Position numbers and translations under genes: made by a program
DNA from: Episyrphus balteatus
Taxonomy: Eukaryota; Arthropoda; Insecta; Diptera; Syrphidae
Direction of reading: 5' to 3'
DNA: 64,000 nucleotides
NCBI RefSeq assembly: GCF_945859705.1
Contig: NC_079136.1
Coordinates: 114,387,028 to 114,451,027, forward strand
Shown here: in pieces, positions 47,011 through 58,100 of the stretch
How the letters are laid out: the number at the start of each line of letters is the position of its first letter
Numbering within the stretch: the first letter of the stretch is position 1
Notes under the pieces: model-generated
Databases searched by the model: none
What the model saw: only the letters and a program-made list of their open reading frames with translations
Told to the model about the DNA's origin: nothing

Positions 47011-48075
47011 AATACGTTCCACAAGCTTCTTTCCTACACATTAATTTTGTTGTTCTACGTATGATTTTTTCTGATTGAAGCCTCTCTGATAGAAGCTCTT
47101 GAGTAATAAACTCCATACAACTGTTTTTGTTGCGATTGCGATTCAGAGGTTGTGGATTGCAATAAGTGGAATATAATATGAAGTCAATTTTTAATTATTT
47201 CGCGTTGTTTCTTCATGTGAAACGCATTAATTTTTCATGTCACAATCTGAGTTTTTTTATACTTAAAATCAACAAATTTCAAATCTAATTATTCACAGAA
47301 TGTGTAACGCATTTATTTCTTTAAGTCTTGTGTTCATCCCGAAGTTACGTTCCACCTTACTTAAAATAAACTCATCTATGTGGGATGAAAAACAAATAGA
47401 TTCCACATTCTTAACAGATTAAATCACCGTTCCACATAATGTTAACAACCACGTAACAAATTTTCCAGCATAAAGTTACGTTCCACTTTTCTTGAAATCA
47501 ACTCTATAATTTGAAATGAAAACCAAATGGATTCCACATTCAATAAATGCAACAACCGTTCCACTTTTTGGCAACAGTCAACGAAATGAAAGTTGCGTTC
47601 CACATAACCATAATTCAATTCTTTTTTTTCTTAAATGAAAACCGAATGGATTCAACATTATGTACTTAACAGAAAAATGTACCGTTCCACAGCATGTTTG
47701 CAACCATATTAATAACTTCTGAAAATTTTACCGCAAGGAAGAAAAAAAAATTTGATTTTACGTTCCACATTTCTTAAAATTAACTCTTGTGTGAAATAAA
47801 ATGAAATTCAAATGGATTTCAAATTCTTGACAGATGAAACAACCTTTTCACTTCATGTCAATTTCTGAGCATATGGCCGAATAGAAGAAAGAGTTTGAAG
47901 TTACGTTCCACATTTACTTACATTAACTATTTTATGTAAAATAAAAATAAGCAAATAAATTCTATAAATGTGAAAAAGAGAAAAGACGAATACGTTCCAC
48001 AATATTCTATTGGTAAAATTACAAACATTTGAGCAAAAATCTCCTTAATGAAAAATGAATAGGTACGTTCCACAT
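47010..48075. repeat. Degenerate tandem array built around ACGTTCCAC
   Basis: CGTTCCAC or ACGTTCCAC occurs about eleven times in one orientation, near 47016, 47347, 47426, 47476, 47554, 47594, 47683, 47761, 47903, 47993 and 48066. Between them recur TTAAAATAAACTC, GAAAACCAAATGGATTCCAC and CATTCTTAACAGAT-like blocks. The implied unit is roughly 115-165 bp. The rest of each unit is strongly diverged while the 9-mer is not. Confidence 0.65.
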
Positions 48076-48241
48076 TTATTAACAATTAAAAACTCTTCTA
48101 TTGTCAATCAAACATATTTTTGTCGAACTAAAAACTGTGATATGTTATTTACTTTCCCGTTTTGTTATTATTTTATTCGATCCAAATCGATGGATGCCCA
48201 GATACCCTTTAAAACAATATCTCCCCCAATAATGTCTAGTA

Positions 48242-49076
48242 GACTGATTCAAAAAAAAATTTTTTTTTTTTGTTCAAAGCATTGTTGAAAATATTGTTGG
48301 AAATCACGACAAAAAAATACTGTAAAAGTTTCAGCCCTTAATGTTAACATTTAGTACCGCCGCATCGCAATTTTCTATTTCCCATACGATTTGTATGGGA
48401 AAGATTGTGTATTTGTGTTTAGAATTTTGTATCTTTTTAATGGTTCATCCAAAAGGCTTGACAAAATCACTTTCTTTTATAAAATTGTCTGCTCTACAAA
48501 AAAGCTCTTATTAATTTTTTTTGATTTACCCCCGCGTTTCGAAGTTATTCAACTTTAAAATATAAAAAGTAATTTTTTCTCATTTTTTTCCGATTTTTTG
48601 ACGAAATTATTATGTTTTTCAAAAAATTTGGCAAAATTTTTGAATATTTGTATTCTATGTTGTGTTTTGGTTTCACAGATCCTTTTATATAACTCACAAA
48701 CCCCTAAAACTATCATATTAGATTTTTTCAATAAATTCGAATTATTCATTTTTTCAACTAAAAATTCTTTTAATTAATTTTTCGCGTCCGTTTTTTTTTA
48801 ATTTCATAAATGCAATCTTGTAGAGCGTTCAATTTTATACAAGAAAATGATTAAATCTAGCCTTTTTGATGAACTATTAAAAAAATACAAAATTCTAAAC
48901 ACAAATACACAATCTTTCCCATACAAATCGTATGGGAAATAGAAAATTGCGATGCGGCGGTACTAAATGTTAACATTAAGGGCTGAAACTTTTACAGTAT
49001 TTTTTTGTCGTCATTTCCAACAATATTTTCAACAATGCTTTGAACAAAAGAAAAAAAAATTTTTTTTGAATCAGTC
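48242..49076. mobile_element. Palindromic element flanked by TA
   Basis: GACTGATTC at 48242 is mirrored by GAATCAGTC at 49068-49076, and TA lies outside both (48240-48241, 49077-49078). Arms of about 270 bp match closely, including CGCCGCATCGCAATTTTC and CCCATACGATTTGTATGGGA. The central ~300 bp is only loosely complementary. No transposase is seen. This is consistent with a Tc1/mariner-type foldback. Confidence 0.75.
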
Positions 49077-49078
49077 TA

Positions 49079-50943
49079 ATGTCTACGACCCTGGTTTATG
49101 CAGATTAAACAAGAAAAAAATACTTATTCTATATCTTCTGGATGAATTACCAGCTCCAGAATCATAGCAGCAGTAGAGTAGTAGCAGAAGCAGAACCAGA
49201 TCCAGCAGCAGCAGCATCATCATCATCATCAGCATTTTAGTATCTAGTAACTCTCGCTGTGAATATATATCTGTCCTCCTATGGCAGCAGCCATATCTCG
49301 CAGATAACACCAGCTGCTACATAACTCAAGCTCACTGAATACAAACGTATCCGAGGCAAGCCTCCTTTTAGCAGAGCACTTTTAGATGAAGCAAAAGTCA
49401 GCGTTTTTAAGGTGATTTGCTGTATTTTTGCTTACACAAAGGTGTGGGAGGATGATGGAGTTTGGAGGTATTACAACAGCTTCTCATATATAAAGCAGCA
49501 GAATGATGGGGGTATATAAGGGGAGCCATACCAGTTGGAGGAAAGTACTAGAAGGAGTGTAATTACTTTTCAAACTCTTGTGCATGTTTAATTGATTAAA
49601 AACGGAGAGCAGAGTAAGAAATACAAAAAAAAAAAAAAAAGAAAAAATAAAAAAAAAAAAAACTGAGTACTGCACTGCACATAGTCCATAGTGTATATTA
49701 TGAAATCTTTTGTGTACACGAAGCTATAGATACATCATTTGTGTTGTGTTGGAATGGATATGTAGAACGACACGATACGAGGGAGCTTCTGGTTGTAATG
49801 AGTTGAACAGAAAAAAAAACGACAAAAAAATTGAAAAGAAAAGTGAACATTTTTCATATTTTTCTCCTTTCGGCTCTGTAATAATCTCTCTTGCTATGAT
49901 CTCGTATTCTTTTTTTTCTCTGTAAGGATTTTTTTTTGTTCTCATCATCAGAACCTCATACACAATCCATGATGATTTTTTGCTTCTGAATGAAAAATCC
50001 GATTAAAATTCAATTCAAATAGTTGGTTTCGTTTTTTTTGTATTATTTATTTTTTTTTTTTGTTTTTGTTTTGTTTTTCTGAAGAAGAAAATTACTGAAA
50101 AAGAAATTTATGGATTGACAAAAACAAAATTATGATTGCCTAACGATTTTACAGATTTGAAATCCAATTTTTGTAGATCGACAATCTAGTTAAGTTAAAA
50201 TGTAAAATCAAATTCTTTGTTTTCAGTGATTTTATCGATGATGATTATTTCTAGTTGAAAACATTCATGAATCAATTTTTTTTTCTGGAACACCTAAATT
50301 GTATATTTATTAATTTTCTTTTATATCTTAGATGTTATTATTAAAATTCAAGTAATACCTTAATATTGATATAACATTGTCCATAAAACATTAGGTACAC
50401 GGTTAATAAAAACTTGTTCCATTTTTTTTTTTTTTTTTGAAAAGTTAATCGGATAAAATCAACAACATAACCCTGAAAAATTGACTCATAAACAGGTCAA
50501 AATAACAAGTTATCCCGTTAAAATAAATTATCCCGGAAAAAATAAAAAAAAAAAAGAATTGATCTAAGAAACTCAACTGAGGAGTTATATCGTTAAATCA
50601 ATCTATTGATCCAAAAACCGCGCATGGTGCATGGAATCGGTTAAAAAAAATTAATTTTCTAGAACAAATAAAATATTGACCCATGCTAGAGTAACACAAA
50701 TATCTGTTTAATTCAATAAATTGATACAGGTAACCGCAAGAAGGCTGTTTAAGACATCGGACTAATTGGTCAAAAAATCCCATAAAATCTAATAGTTTTT
50801 TCTACCAGTTGAACTGTTGAAGTTGACGCATTATTTCTGTTAGGTATTCGCATTATTGACTATCAAGTTTTGCATTCGTGAAAATTATGTTAAGACATGG
50901 GTTTAGTGGAATTTTTCTATACCAAAAATTACGGTACCTATCC
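49079..50943. other. Spacer with simple repeats, no gene seen
   Basis: CAG/ATC trinucleotide runs at 49196-49232 create leucine/methionine-rich chance frames. GTATATAAGGGG at 49512 looks like a TATA box but lacks an initiator at the expected distance. The rest is AT-rich. Confidence 0.45.
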
Positions 50944-51172
50944 CACAGAGAAAAATACCACCTACAAGCGGATTTCTGCATGGTTTTTTGCCAAGGTGAC
51001 TTCCTCCTAATATTAAACAGAAATCCACTAAATTTAAGATAAAAATCTTCTTATTTAATAAGAAGATTTTCATCTTACAAATAAGTGGATTTCCGCTTAA
51101 TCTAATACGGAAGTCATCTTGGCAAAAAAACATGCAAAAATCCGCTTGTTTTAAGATGGTTTGATCTCCGTG
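50944..51172. mobile_element. Self-complementary MITE (unit A)
   Basis: CAAGCGGATTTCTGCATGG, GCCAAGGTGACTTC and AAATCCACT on the left are mirrored by AGTGGATTTCC, GAAGTCATCTTGGC and AATCCGCTTG on the right. They meet at the perfect AATCTTCTTATT/AATAAGAAGATT centre near 51055. Confidence 0.75.
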
Positions 51173-51444
51173 TTACAGTTACAGGTACAGGTTATTTTTG
51201 TTCATTTTTTTTTTTTTTTTCAAAAACGATTTTGTTAAAAAAAATGAAACGTTAGTTTTTATACAAGGATTTCTTTGAGTGTTTTTTTTTTTTGAAAATC
51301 ATAATTAACGAAATCAGCCATAGAAGCACTTTTTGTAATCTATGTTTTTTTCCAAAACGATTAATTCAAAAGCATTTATAAATTGTCTTAATCGTTGAAG
51401 CCGTTTTTTTTTTAATTAATAAAAATAACGCTAGGTACCTGTCA

Positions 51445-51661
51445 CACGGAGTAAAATCCCACCTTAACAAACAAGCGGATTTCCGCATGGTTTTTTTTGC
51501 CAAGGTGACTTCTGTTTGAATTAAGCGGAAATCCACTCTTCTTATTAAATAAAAAGGTTTTCATCTTAATTTAAGTGGAATTTCGCTTAATTTAAAAAGG
51601 AAGTCATCCGGGCAAAAAACATGTACAAATCCGCTTGTCTTTAGGTGGCAAATTTTTCCGT
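51445..51661. mobile_element. Self-complementary MITE (unit B)
   Basis: Same family as the unit at 50944-51172: CACGGAG, CAAGCGGATTTCCGCATGG and GCCAAGGTGACTTC, then the complementary half ending TTTTTCCGTG. Arms are somewhat diverged. Confidence 0.75.
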
Positions 51662-51664
51662 GAA

Positions 51665-51820
51665 AAACAAGCAAGATGATTTTCTTTTAAAATAAAGCAG
51701 AAATCCACTTAAATTAGGACGAAAAAAGATTTTCATCTCAAATTTAGTGGATTTCCGCTTGATTTAAGACGAAGTCATCTTGTCAAAAAACCATGCAGAA
51801 AACAGCTTGTGTTAATTGAG
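51665..51820. mobile_element. Partial MITE (unit C)
   Basis: Lies directly after unit B and carries the inner parts of the same family (AGCAGAAATCCACTTAAATT, AAGATTTTCATCT, AGTGGATTTCCGCTTGA, CTTGTCAAAAAACCATGCAG). The left outer arm is missing. Confidence 0.6.
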
Positions 51821-52492
51821 ACATTTATTTTTATTTTCTAATTGAATAACATGAACAAATTTTGAAATAAAATTGTTGCTAGAGCGCAATTATATAAATG
51901 TTAAAATTAAGTTTTTTTAAGTATAAAAAATCAATATAAAAATTCTACATCCGACTAACCAACAAAAAATTCATACTAAATTGTACCCATTTCTAAAAAA
52001 AAAACAAAAACATTCAAATCATGTAAAAACACATTCACCCAAACTCTTGTTTAAAAGTAAAAGAGACAATATTTATCCAAAATATTATTGATAACGCGAC
52101 GACGCGCGTCATCCATCGCAACGGATGGACGCTTCATCCCCATCTAACGTTTGTTACTTAAATCCCATTTGGAATCATTTTTGATGCAAAAATTGATTCA
52201 ACAGTCAGTCAGTTAGTCAAATTGTATACTTTATAGGTCTCTCTAGAGAGTTTTTATATAAAAAAAAATCATCAAAACACCATGTCTATCAAATGTACAT
52301 ACAAATACAATCCAACCAACCAACCAAAGGGTATAAATGTTTCTGTCGAAATTATTATTTTTACCAGATATTTTTATTTTGTGTTCAATCGAAGTGTGAA
52401 TCCATGTGGAAGCTTCCTAATAAAACAGGACTTATCATTCAATATTTACTTTGATAAACATCAATCAAAAGTGAAACTGGCTAAGGCTTATA
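51821..52492. other. Spacer, no gene seen
   Basis: AT-rich with a small GC-rich patch at 52097-52145 (CGCGACGACGCGCGTC, ATCGCAACGGATGGACG). The 83-codon frame at 52282 runs into the Tc1-like element and is not a gene. Confidence 0.45.
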
Positions 52493-52889
52493 CAGCTGTG
52501 TTCAAAATAATAGTAGTGCCTGCAACAAAATAACATTTGTTATATTTACGGTGCTTCTATGGTTAAAAATTTAATTTCTTTGATGTCAAAGTTTGTAACG
52601 GTCAATTACTAATAAATGTATCGTAATTTTAAAGTGGAAAAGAAGGTGCCAAATAATTTTTCAATGATTTTTGGTTGTTCTTTCGAATTTGACCTGTTCA
52701 AAATAATAGTAGTTAAAGTTATTTTTTAAGAATTAAAAAGCGGTTTATAACTTAGAATATTTATTTTTGGTTTAAAAGTAAGTACTCATATAATTTGAAT
52801 AATTTTTCAACAAAAAACGATTTGTTTCGGTTTTAATCTATTTAAAGTTCGAAGAGCAAAACACTGCAGTTCGGATAACGGAAACTTAT

Positions 52890-53391
52890 ACGAAAGCTGC
52901 TTGAAGAAGGGAAAACCTACTTGGAAATTCAAGTTTATATTAGGATGCTCCCCTACAATGGTAGCCAATGCAATAAAGTCAACGAAAAACCCGAAACGCG
53001 CGGTAGAAGAAGAAAAAAGACCGCCGTAGATGACAGGAGTAATGTCCAGACGAGCAAAGTTGAGCCTTCTGCATCGTTGTTTCACATCCAGAAGGCTTTA
53101 AGCCTGGATTACAGTGCAGTGAAAATTCGGAGGCGAATGTTAAACACTAATTTGTACGCTTGAAGTCCACGAAAAGTTCAGCGAAAAATGTTAAAAAGCG
53201 TATCCAGTTTGTAAAAGACCACATAAACTGGCCAGCAAAGTAATGGCGTAACATATTGTTTACTGATGAGAGCATATTTGTCCCCTTTGGTGGTACTGGA
53301 TCTCCAGAATACGTCCGACGTCCACCCAATACGGAATATGTTCCAAAGTATACGACGGAAACAGTTAAACATGGAGGGTCGAAAATTTAAG
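52890..53391 (+). pseudogene. Tc1-like transposase, N-terminal and central part, broken
   Basis: The first part reads KLLEEGKTYLEIQVYIRM, a Tc1-type helix-turn-helix opening, then shifts frame to CSPTMVANAIK. Further on, the frame that ends at 53160 holds SLDYSAVKIRRRMLNTNLYA (the second DNA-binding subdomain). After another frameshift come KKRIQFVKDHINWPAK, an in-frame stop, WRNILFTDESIF with the first catalytic Asp, and YVRRPPN, then KYTTETVKHGG. The family normally continues with GSxMVWG, the second Asp and a final Asp/Glu; all are absent because the palindrome junction follows. Frameshifts plus a stop make it inactive. Confidence 0.9.
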
Positions 53392-53420
53392 AATTTAAAC
53401 ATATTTCTTTGTTAACAGCG

Positions 53421-53720
53421 GAACTTTTCGTGGACTTCAAGCGTACAAATTAGTGTCTAACATTCGCCTCCGAATTTTCACTGCACTGTAATCCAGGCTT
53501 AAAGCCTTCTGGATGTGAAACAACGATGCAGAAGGCTCAACTTTGCTCGTCTGGACATTACTCCTGTCATCTACGGCGGTCTTTTTTCTTCTTCTACCGC
53601 GCGTTTCGGGTTTTTCGTTGACTTTATTGCATTGGCTACCATTGTAGGGGAGCATCCTAATATAAACTTGAATTTCCAAGTAGGTTTTCCCTTCTTCAAG
53701 CAGCTTTCGTATAAGTTTCC
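53421..53720 (-). pseudogene. Inverted duplicate of the Tc1-like transposase N-terminal part
   Basis: On the minus strand this repeats the N-terminal and helix-turn-helix region of the left arm almost unchanged; the visible protein difference is Asp for Asn in RRRMLDTNLYA. It stops where the left arm diverges at 53179, so it lacks the catalytic region. It can only be a product of inverted duplication, not an independent gene. Confidence 0.85.
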
Positions 53721-54109
53721 GTTATCCGAACTGCAGTGTTTTGCTCTTCGAACTTTAAATAGATTAAAACCGAAACAAATCGTTTTTTGTTGAAAAATTA
53801 TTCAAATTATATGAGTACTTACTTATAAACCAAAAATAAATATTCTAAGTTATAAACCGCTTTTAAATTCTTAAAAAATAACTTTAACTACTATTATTTT
53901 GAACAGGTCAAATTCGAAAGAACAACCAAAAATCATTGAAAAATTATTTGGCACCTTCTTTTCCACTTTAAAATTACGATACATTTATTAGTAATTGACC
54001 GTTACAAACTTTGACATCAAAGAAATTAAATTTTTAACCATAGAAGCACCGTAAATATAACAAGTGTTATTTAGTTGCAGGCACTACTATTATTTTGAAC
54101 ACAACTGTA

Positions 54110-54864
54110 TGTATGTACAAAGTTACAAAATTGATTCATGCACCATAATATGCAAACTCAAATTCCATGTAGAGTTAATCATCATCATCAAGGCAAGTGT
54201 AAAAGAGAGAAAAATAAAATAGATAGAGAGAGAGAGAGAGCGAGAAAGGTAGAGAAGAATGCAAATACAGTATTTTTGTATAGAAACTATGAGTACGAGT
54301 ATTTGATGTGGATTTTATTTTTCATCTCTGAAATATGCGAATGATTTCACTCATCATAGAGTATCCATTTTGATTTTCTCTCTCCGCCATTGCCGCTGAT
54401 GCTCTTCAGGACTCGTAAGGCTTTTGACATAATAATAACAAACATATACCATAACTGTATCCATAAAACAGACAAACATATACATTTTCTGGTGCAAGCA
54501 TAAGAACTCTCCTCTATTTGTGTATGTATCATCATCATCATCATGATTCATCATCTAAGCATAAAAAAGGAATTATGTACTCTTCTCCATTCAGCAGAAT
54601 GTTCTTCAAAATACTTTTTTGTTTTTATGCAATGCTTTGCTTATGAATGCTATTTGCTATTTCACATCCTCATCACAGAGATTGGAAACAGTGACTTTGG
54701 AAAGTTTTCCATTGTTTTTGGATTGTATTTTTTTAATGCCAGTTATTTGATAAAATGTAATATTTTGCCTACTTTAAGACCCTTTAAAAAAGAAATCTTG
54801 TGAAGTTGAACATATAATAACAACAGCGTTTAGTTATTTTTACTGGCTGTATAGGAAAGAATTG
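54110..54864. other. Spacer with simple repeats, no gene seen
   Basis: Contains a (GA)n run at 54224-54240 and ATC repeats at 54178 and 54527-54543. The 86-codon frame at 54543-54803 has no family resemblance. Confidence 0.45.
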
Positions 54865-56366
54865 GTCTCGTGCAAAAAAAAAAAAAAATCGAAGTGACGG
54901 AGAAGTAAAAAAAGGGTTTTCTTCGTGCCGTCCGTTCGTCCGTCCGTCCGTCCGTTCATCTGTACATCGAACTTAGGCCTAAACGGATAGATGGATTTGC
55001 TTCAAGCTTGATAAATATGACTTTTAAGTGATTTTTAAGACCCGTTTTTTTCATTTGTTTAACATCTCCTTTTTAACGGATATCTTCCCATATAACGTTT
55101 TCGAGGTGTTGAAATTTTCTCAAAAACGGCTCAAATGATTTCAATTAAATTTGGCATCTATAGGTGCCAATCATTCTAATAAAACTTAGCTTTTAGTTTT
55201 TCTAAAAAAAAAATCGGATAACTTTTTCCGTCTTTCATTTATTTTCAAAACATGATAAGTCCATGATTTAAAAATTTTCAGGAGAAGAAAAAAACGTTTT
55301 ATTTTCTTTTGATGTGTGTAACAAAATTTATAAAAAATATATTCTGTAGAACTTTTGCCTGGGTACAGAATACCGTTTCGTTTTTAATTTTTGGAGCGAT
55401 AGTTCAGAAGATAAAAAAATAAAAACGCTTTTGGACTTATCATACTTTGAAAATAAACGGATGTGAAATTAGTTTTAAAATGGGTATACAATTTTGCTTT
55501 CATCTCCAGTCTATCACACAATTGTATTTGAGATTAAAATATAATGTCCGGAGTGCTTATTTAACTTTAAAGACGCTTCATATTTTGAAGACATACGTGG
55601 TTATCCCTAGAGTAACAATTTAGTCAAAAAACGAATTTTGAAAAAAAGTGGACTTATCATGTTTTGAAAATAAATGATTCAATTGACATATTTTTGTATC
55701 TGTAAATCTCGTATGCTTAGTCGACACGGAAAGAGAAGAGAGATTTTTTCACTTAACTTTTTTCAATTTTTTCTTCTAAAATTAACCACGAACTTAAATT
55801 GTCAATAGTCCAGTGCATTTATAATTTGACACAGCAGTTTGTACCACCCTAAAATTAGTTTTGCTTATTCGATAGAGAGTTGTGTTGAATATCATAACCC
55901 TGATCTTTAGCACTCTTTAAATTCACGTTTCGGCCGCCATATTGGATTTTAGTTTTTATTAAATATCTCGACTCCTGTTCAACCTAGGTAAAAGTTTGTC
56001 ATACAAAAAACGCAGTCAGTTAAATTTCACGTCTTTTATGTTCAGAGCACTTTTTTGATATTCTGAATATTATAAAAGTTACAAGCCAAAAAAAAAAAAC
56101 GAAAAAAGACAATTTTAAAGTTTTGAGCTTTTTTTATCAAAATTTCTCCAAGAAAGGATTGTTAAAAAATGTGTGTGGAAAAATACATGTAATGTGATAA
56201 ATAAGATTTTTAAAATGAAAAAAAAAAAAACATTTTTTCGACCGTTATTAACGGTACTTGCCTGCCATAGAAACGTTTTGTTAAAGTCTGAATTTCTCGT
56301 ATACAACACGAACGATTTTAATGAAATTTTTTGTATATAATTAAGTAATTAAAAAATTAAAATTAA
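54865..56366 (+). mobile_element. Family X, copy 4 (disrupted)
   Basis: Contains GAAGTGACGGAGAAG, a (GTCC)n tract at about 54929-54956, CCTAAACGGATAGATGG and CCCATATAACGTTTTCGAGG, then AAAACGGCTC. AACGGTACTTGCCTGCCATA near 56250 corresponds to AACGGTACCTGCCATACAAC in the minus-strand copy at 4434. The sequence resumes after the TTAA element at 57934 with another AAAACGGCTCTG. The motif ACTTATCATrcTTTGAAAAT recurs near 55250, 55438 and 55660. Confidence 0.5.
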
Positions 56367-57572
56367 CCCTTTCGGACCCAGCGTTACTCTCATGTAACAT
56401 ATTTTTAAAAATTCGTAAAAAATATTCCATTAAATATTTTTTTAGGTTTCGATGGCTCAATTGAAAGATAATAATGCCTTGTTACTGGATTATTACAAAA
56501 AGTTAGTCAAATATCATACCTTTAGTTTTTGTTTATCGAAAAAGAGACTGAAATTCACTTTTTTGATATTCTGAATATTATAAAAGTTACAAGCCAAAAA
56601 AAAAAAACGGAAAAGACAATTTTAAAGTTTTGAGCTTTTTTTATCAAAATTTCTCCAAGAAAGGATTGTTAAAAAATGTGTGTGGAAAAATACATGTAAT
56701 GTGATAAATAAGATTTTTAAAATGAAAAAAAAAAACATTTTTTCGACCGTTATTAACGGTACTTGCCTGCCATAGAAACGTTTTGTTAAAGTCTGAATTT
56801 CTCGTATACAACACGAACGATTTTAATGAAATTTTTTGTATAATAATTAAGTAATTAAAAAATTAAAATTAACCCTTTCGGACCCAGCGTTACTCTCATG
56901 TAACATATTTTTAAAAATTCGTAAAAAATATTCCATTAAATATTTTTTTAGGTTTCGATGGCTCAATTGAAAGATAATAATGCCTTGTTACTGGATTATT
57001 ACAAAAAGTTAGTCAAATATCATACCTTTAGTTTTTGTTTATCGAAAAAGAGACTGAAATTCACTTTTTTGATATTCTGAATATTATAAAAGTTACAAGC
57101 CAAAAAAAAAAACGAAAAAAGACAATTTTAAAGTTTTGAGCTTTTTTTATCAAAATTTCTCCAAGAAAGGATTGTTAAAAAATGTGTGTGGAAAAATACA
57201 TGTAATGTCATAAATAAGATTTTTTAAATGAAAAAAAAAAAAACATTTTTTCGACCGTTATTAACGGTACTTGCCTGCCATAGAAACGTTTTGTTAAAGT
57301 CTGAATTTCTCGTATACAACACGAACGATTTTAATGAAATTTTTTGTATAATAATTAAGTAATTAAAAAATTAAAATTAACCCTTTCGGACCCAGCGTTA
57401 CTCTCATGTAACATATTTTTAAAAATTCGTAAAAAATATTCCATTAAATATTTTTTTAGGTTTCGATGGCTCAATTGAAAGATAATAATGCCTTGTTACT
57501 GGATTATTACAAAAAGTTAGTCAAATATCATACCTTTAGTTTTTGTTTATCGAAAAAGAGACTGAAATTCAC
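56057..57572. repeat. ~507-bp direct tandem repeat, three copies
   Basis: GATATTCTGAATATTATAAA starts at 56057, 56565 and 57071, giving periods of 508 and 506. The copies differ mainly in poly-A length and a few bases, so triplication is recent. Each unit joins about 300 bp of family X sequence to about 200 bp of the left end of the TTAA element. The first unit lacks the last flanking bases (CAGAGCAC instead of AAATTCAC). Confidence 0.95.
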
Positions 57573-57929
57573 ATTTTTTTCTTTTTTTTTGCAAAAAAAA
57601 AATTTTTGTATGGTCATAATTTTGAAAAAAAAAAAAAATATACCTAAAAAATGTTAATCCAGAAAGTGTTTTGTTTTTTGGCTTAGAAGAAGTAGCATAC
57701 ATTATTGTTCTATAAAAAATTATTTTCCCAGTTGTCCGACTTTTTTTGGTGGTCGTAGGCAGTGCATGTTACTTACATGCAACAAGAGAGTAACACATTA
57801 TTTTTGCTATTTATTATTTTAGAAAATAGCTTTTTGCTGTTCATATTTCTTAGTTGTGATGTTTTTGACACGATGATACTGAAAAAAACATTTTTTAATA
57901 TTGATTTTCATAGCTTGGGCTCGAAAGGG
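57381..57929. mobile_element. piggyBac-type MITE, TTAA target, left end triplicated
   Basis: TTAA plus CCCTTTCGGACCCA at 57377-57394 is mirrored by TGGGCTCGAAAGGG plus TTAA at 57916-57933. Terminal match is 12 of 14. The same left end also occurs at 56367 and 56873 within the tandem repeat, but only one right end exists. No transposase is present. Inside the left end is GTTACTCTCATGTAAC, loosely mirrored by CATGTTACTTACATG and AGAGTAAC near the right end. Confidence 0.8.
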
Positions 57930-58100
57930 TTAAGAAAAAATTTAAAAAATGGATTTTTAAAGAAAAGTTTAAATTTATTTTTGAAAAATCAATTTTTTGA
58001 AAACGGCTCTGAATTTTATTGACATTTTTTTTATGTGGCGACTAATAGTACCAATAAAAATATGTAAAAAAAAGCCTCTAACGATTTGCAAACAAAAAAA

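Larger units (their letters stand above)
52493..54107. mobile_element. Tc1-like element folded back on itself
   Basis: CAGCTGTGTTCAAAATAATA at 52493 and its complement ending at 54107 are Tc1-type termini. TA lies outside both ends (52491-52492, 54108-54109). The left arm (52493-53179) is repeated inverted and nearly unchanged at 53421-54107. The unpaired middle (53180-53420) holds the next part of the transposase, which stops before the second half of the catalytic domain. The element thus has two 5' ends and no 3' half. Confidence 0.9.

Noticed and set aside
49083..49310. Minus-strand frame with Met/Leu runs
   Set aside because: Generated by ATC and CAG trinucleotide repeats.
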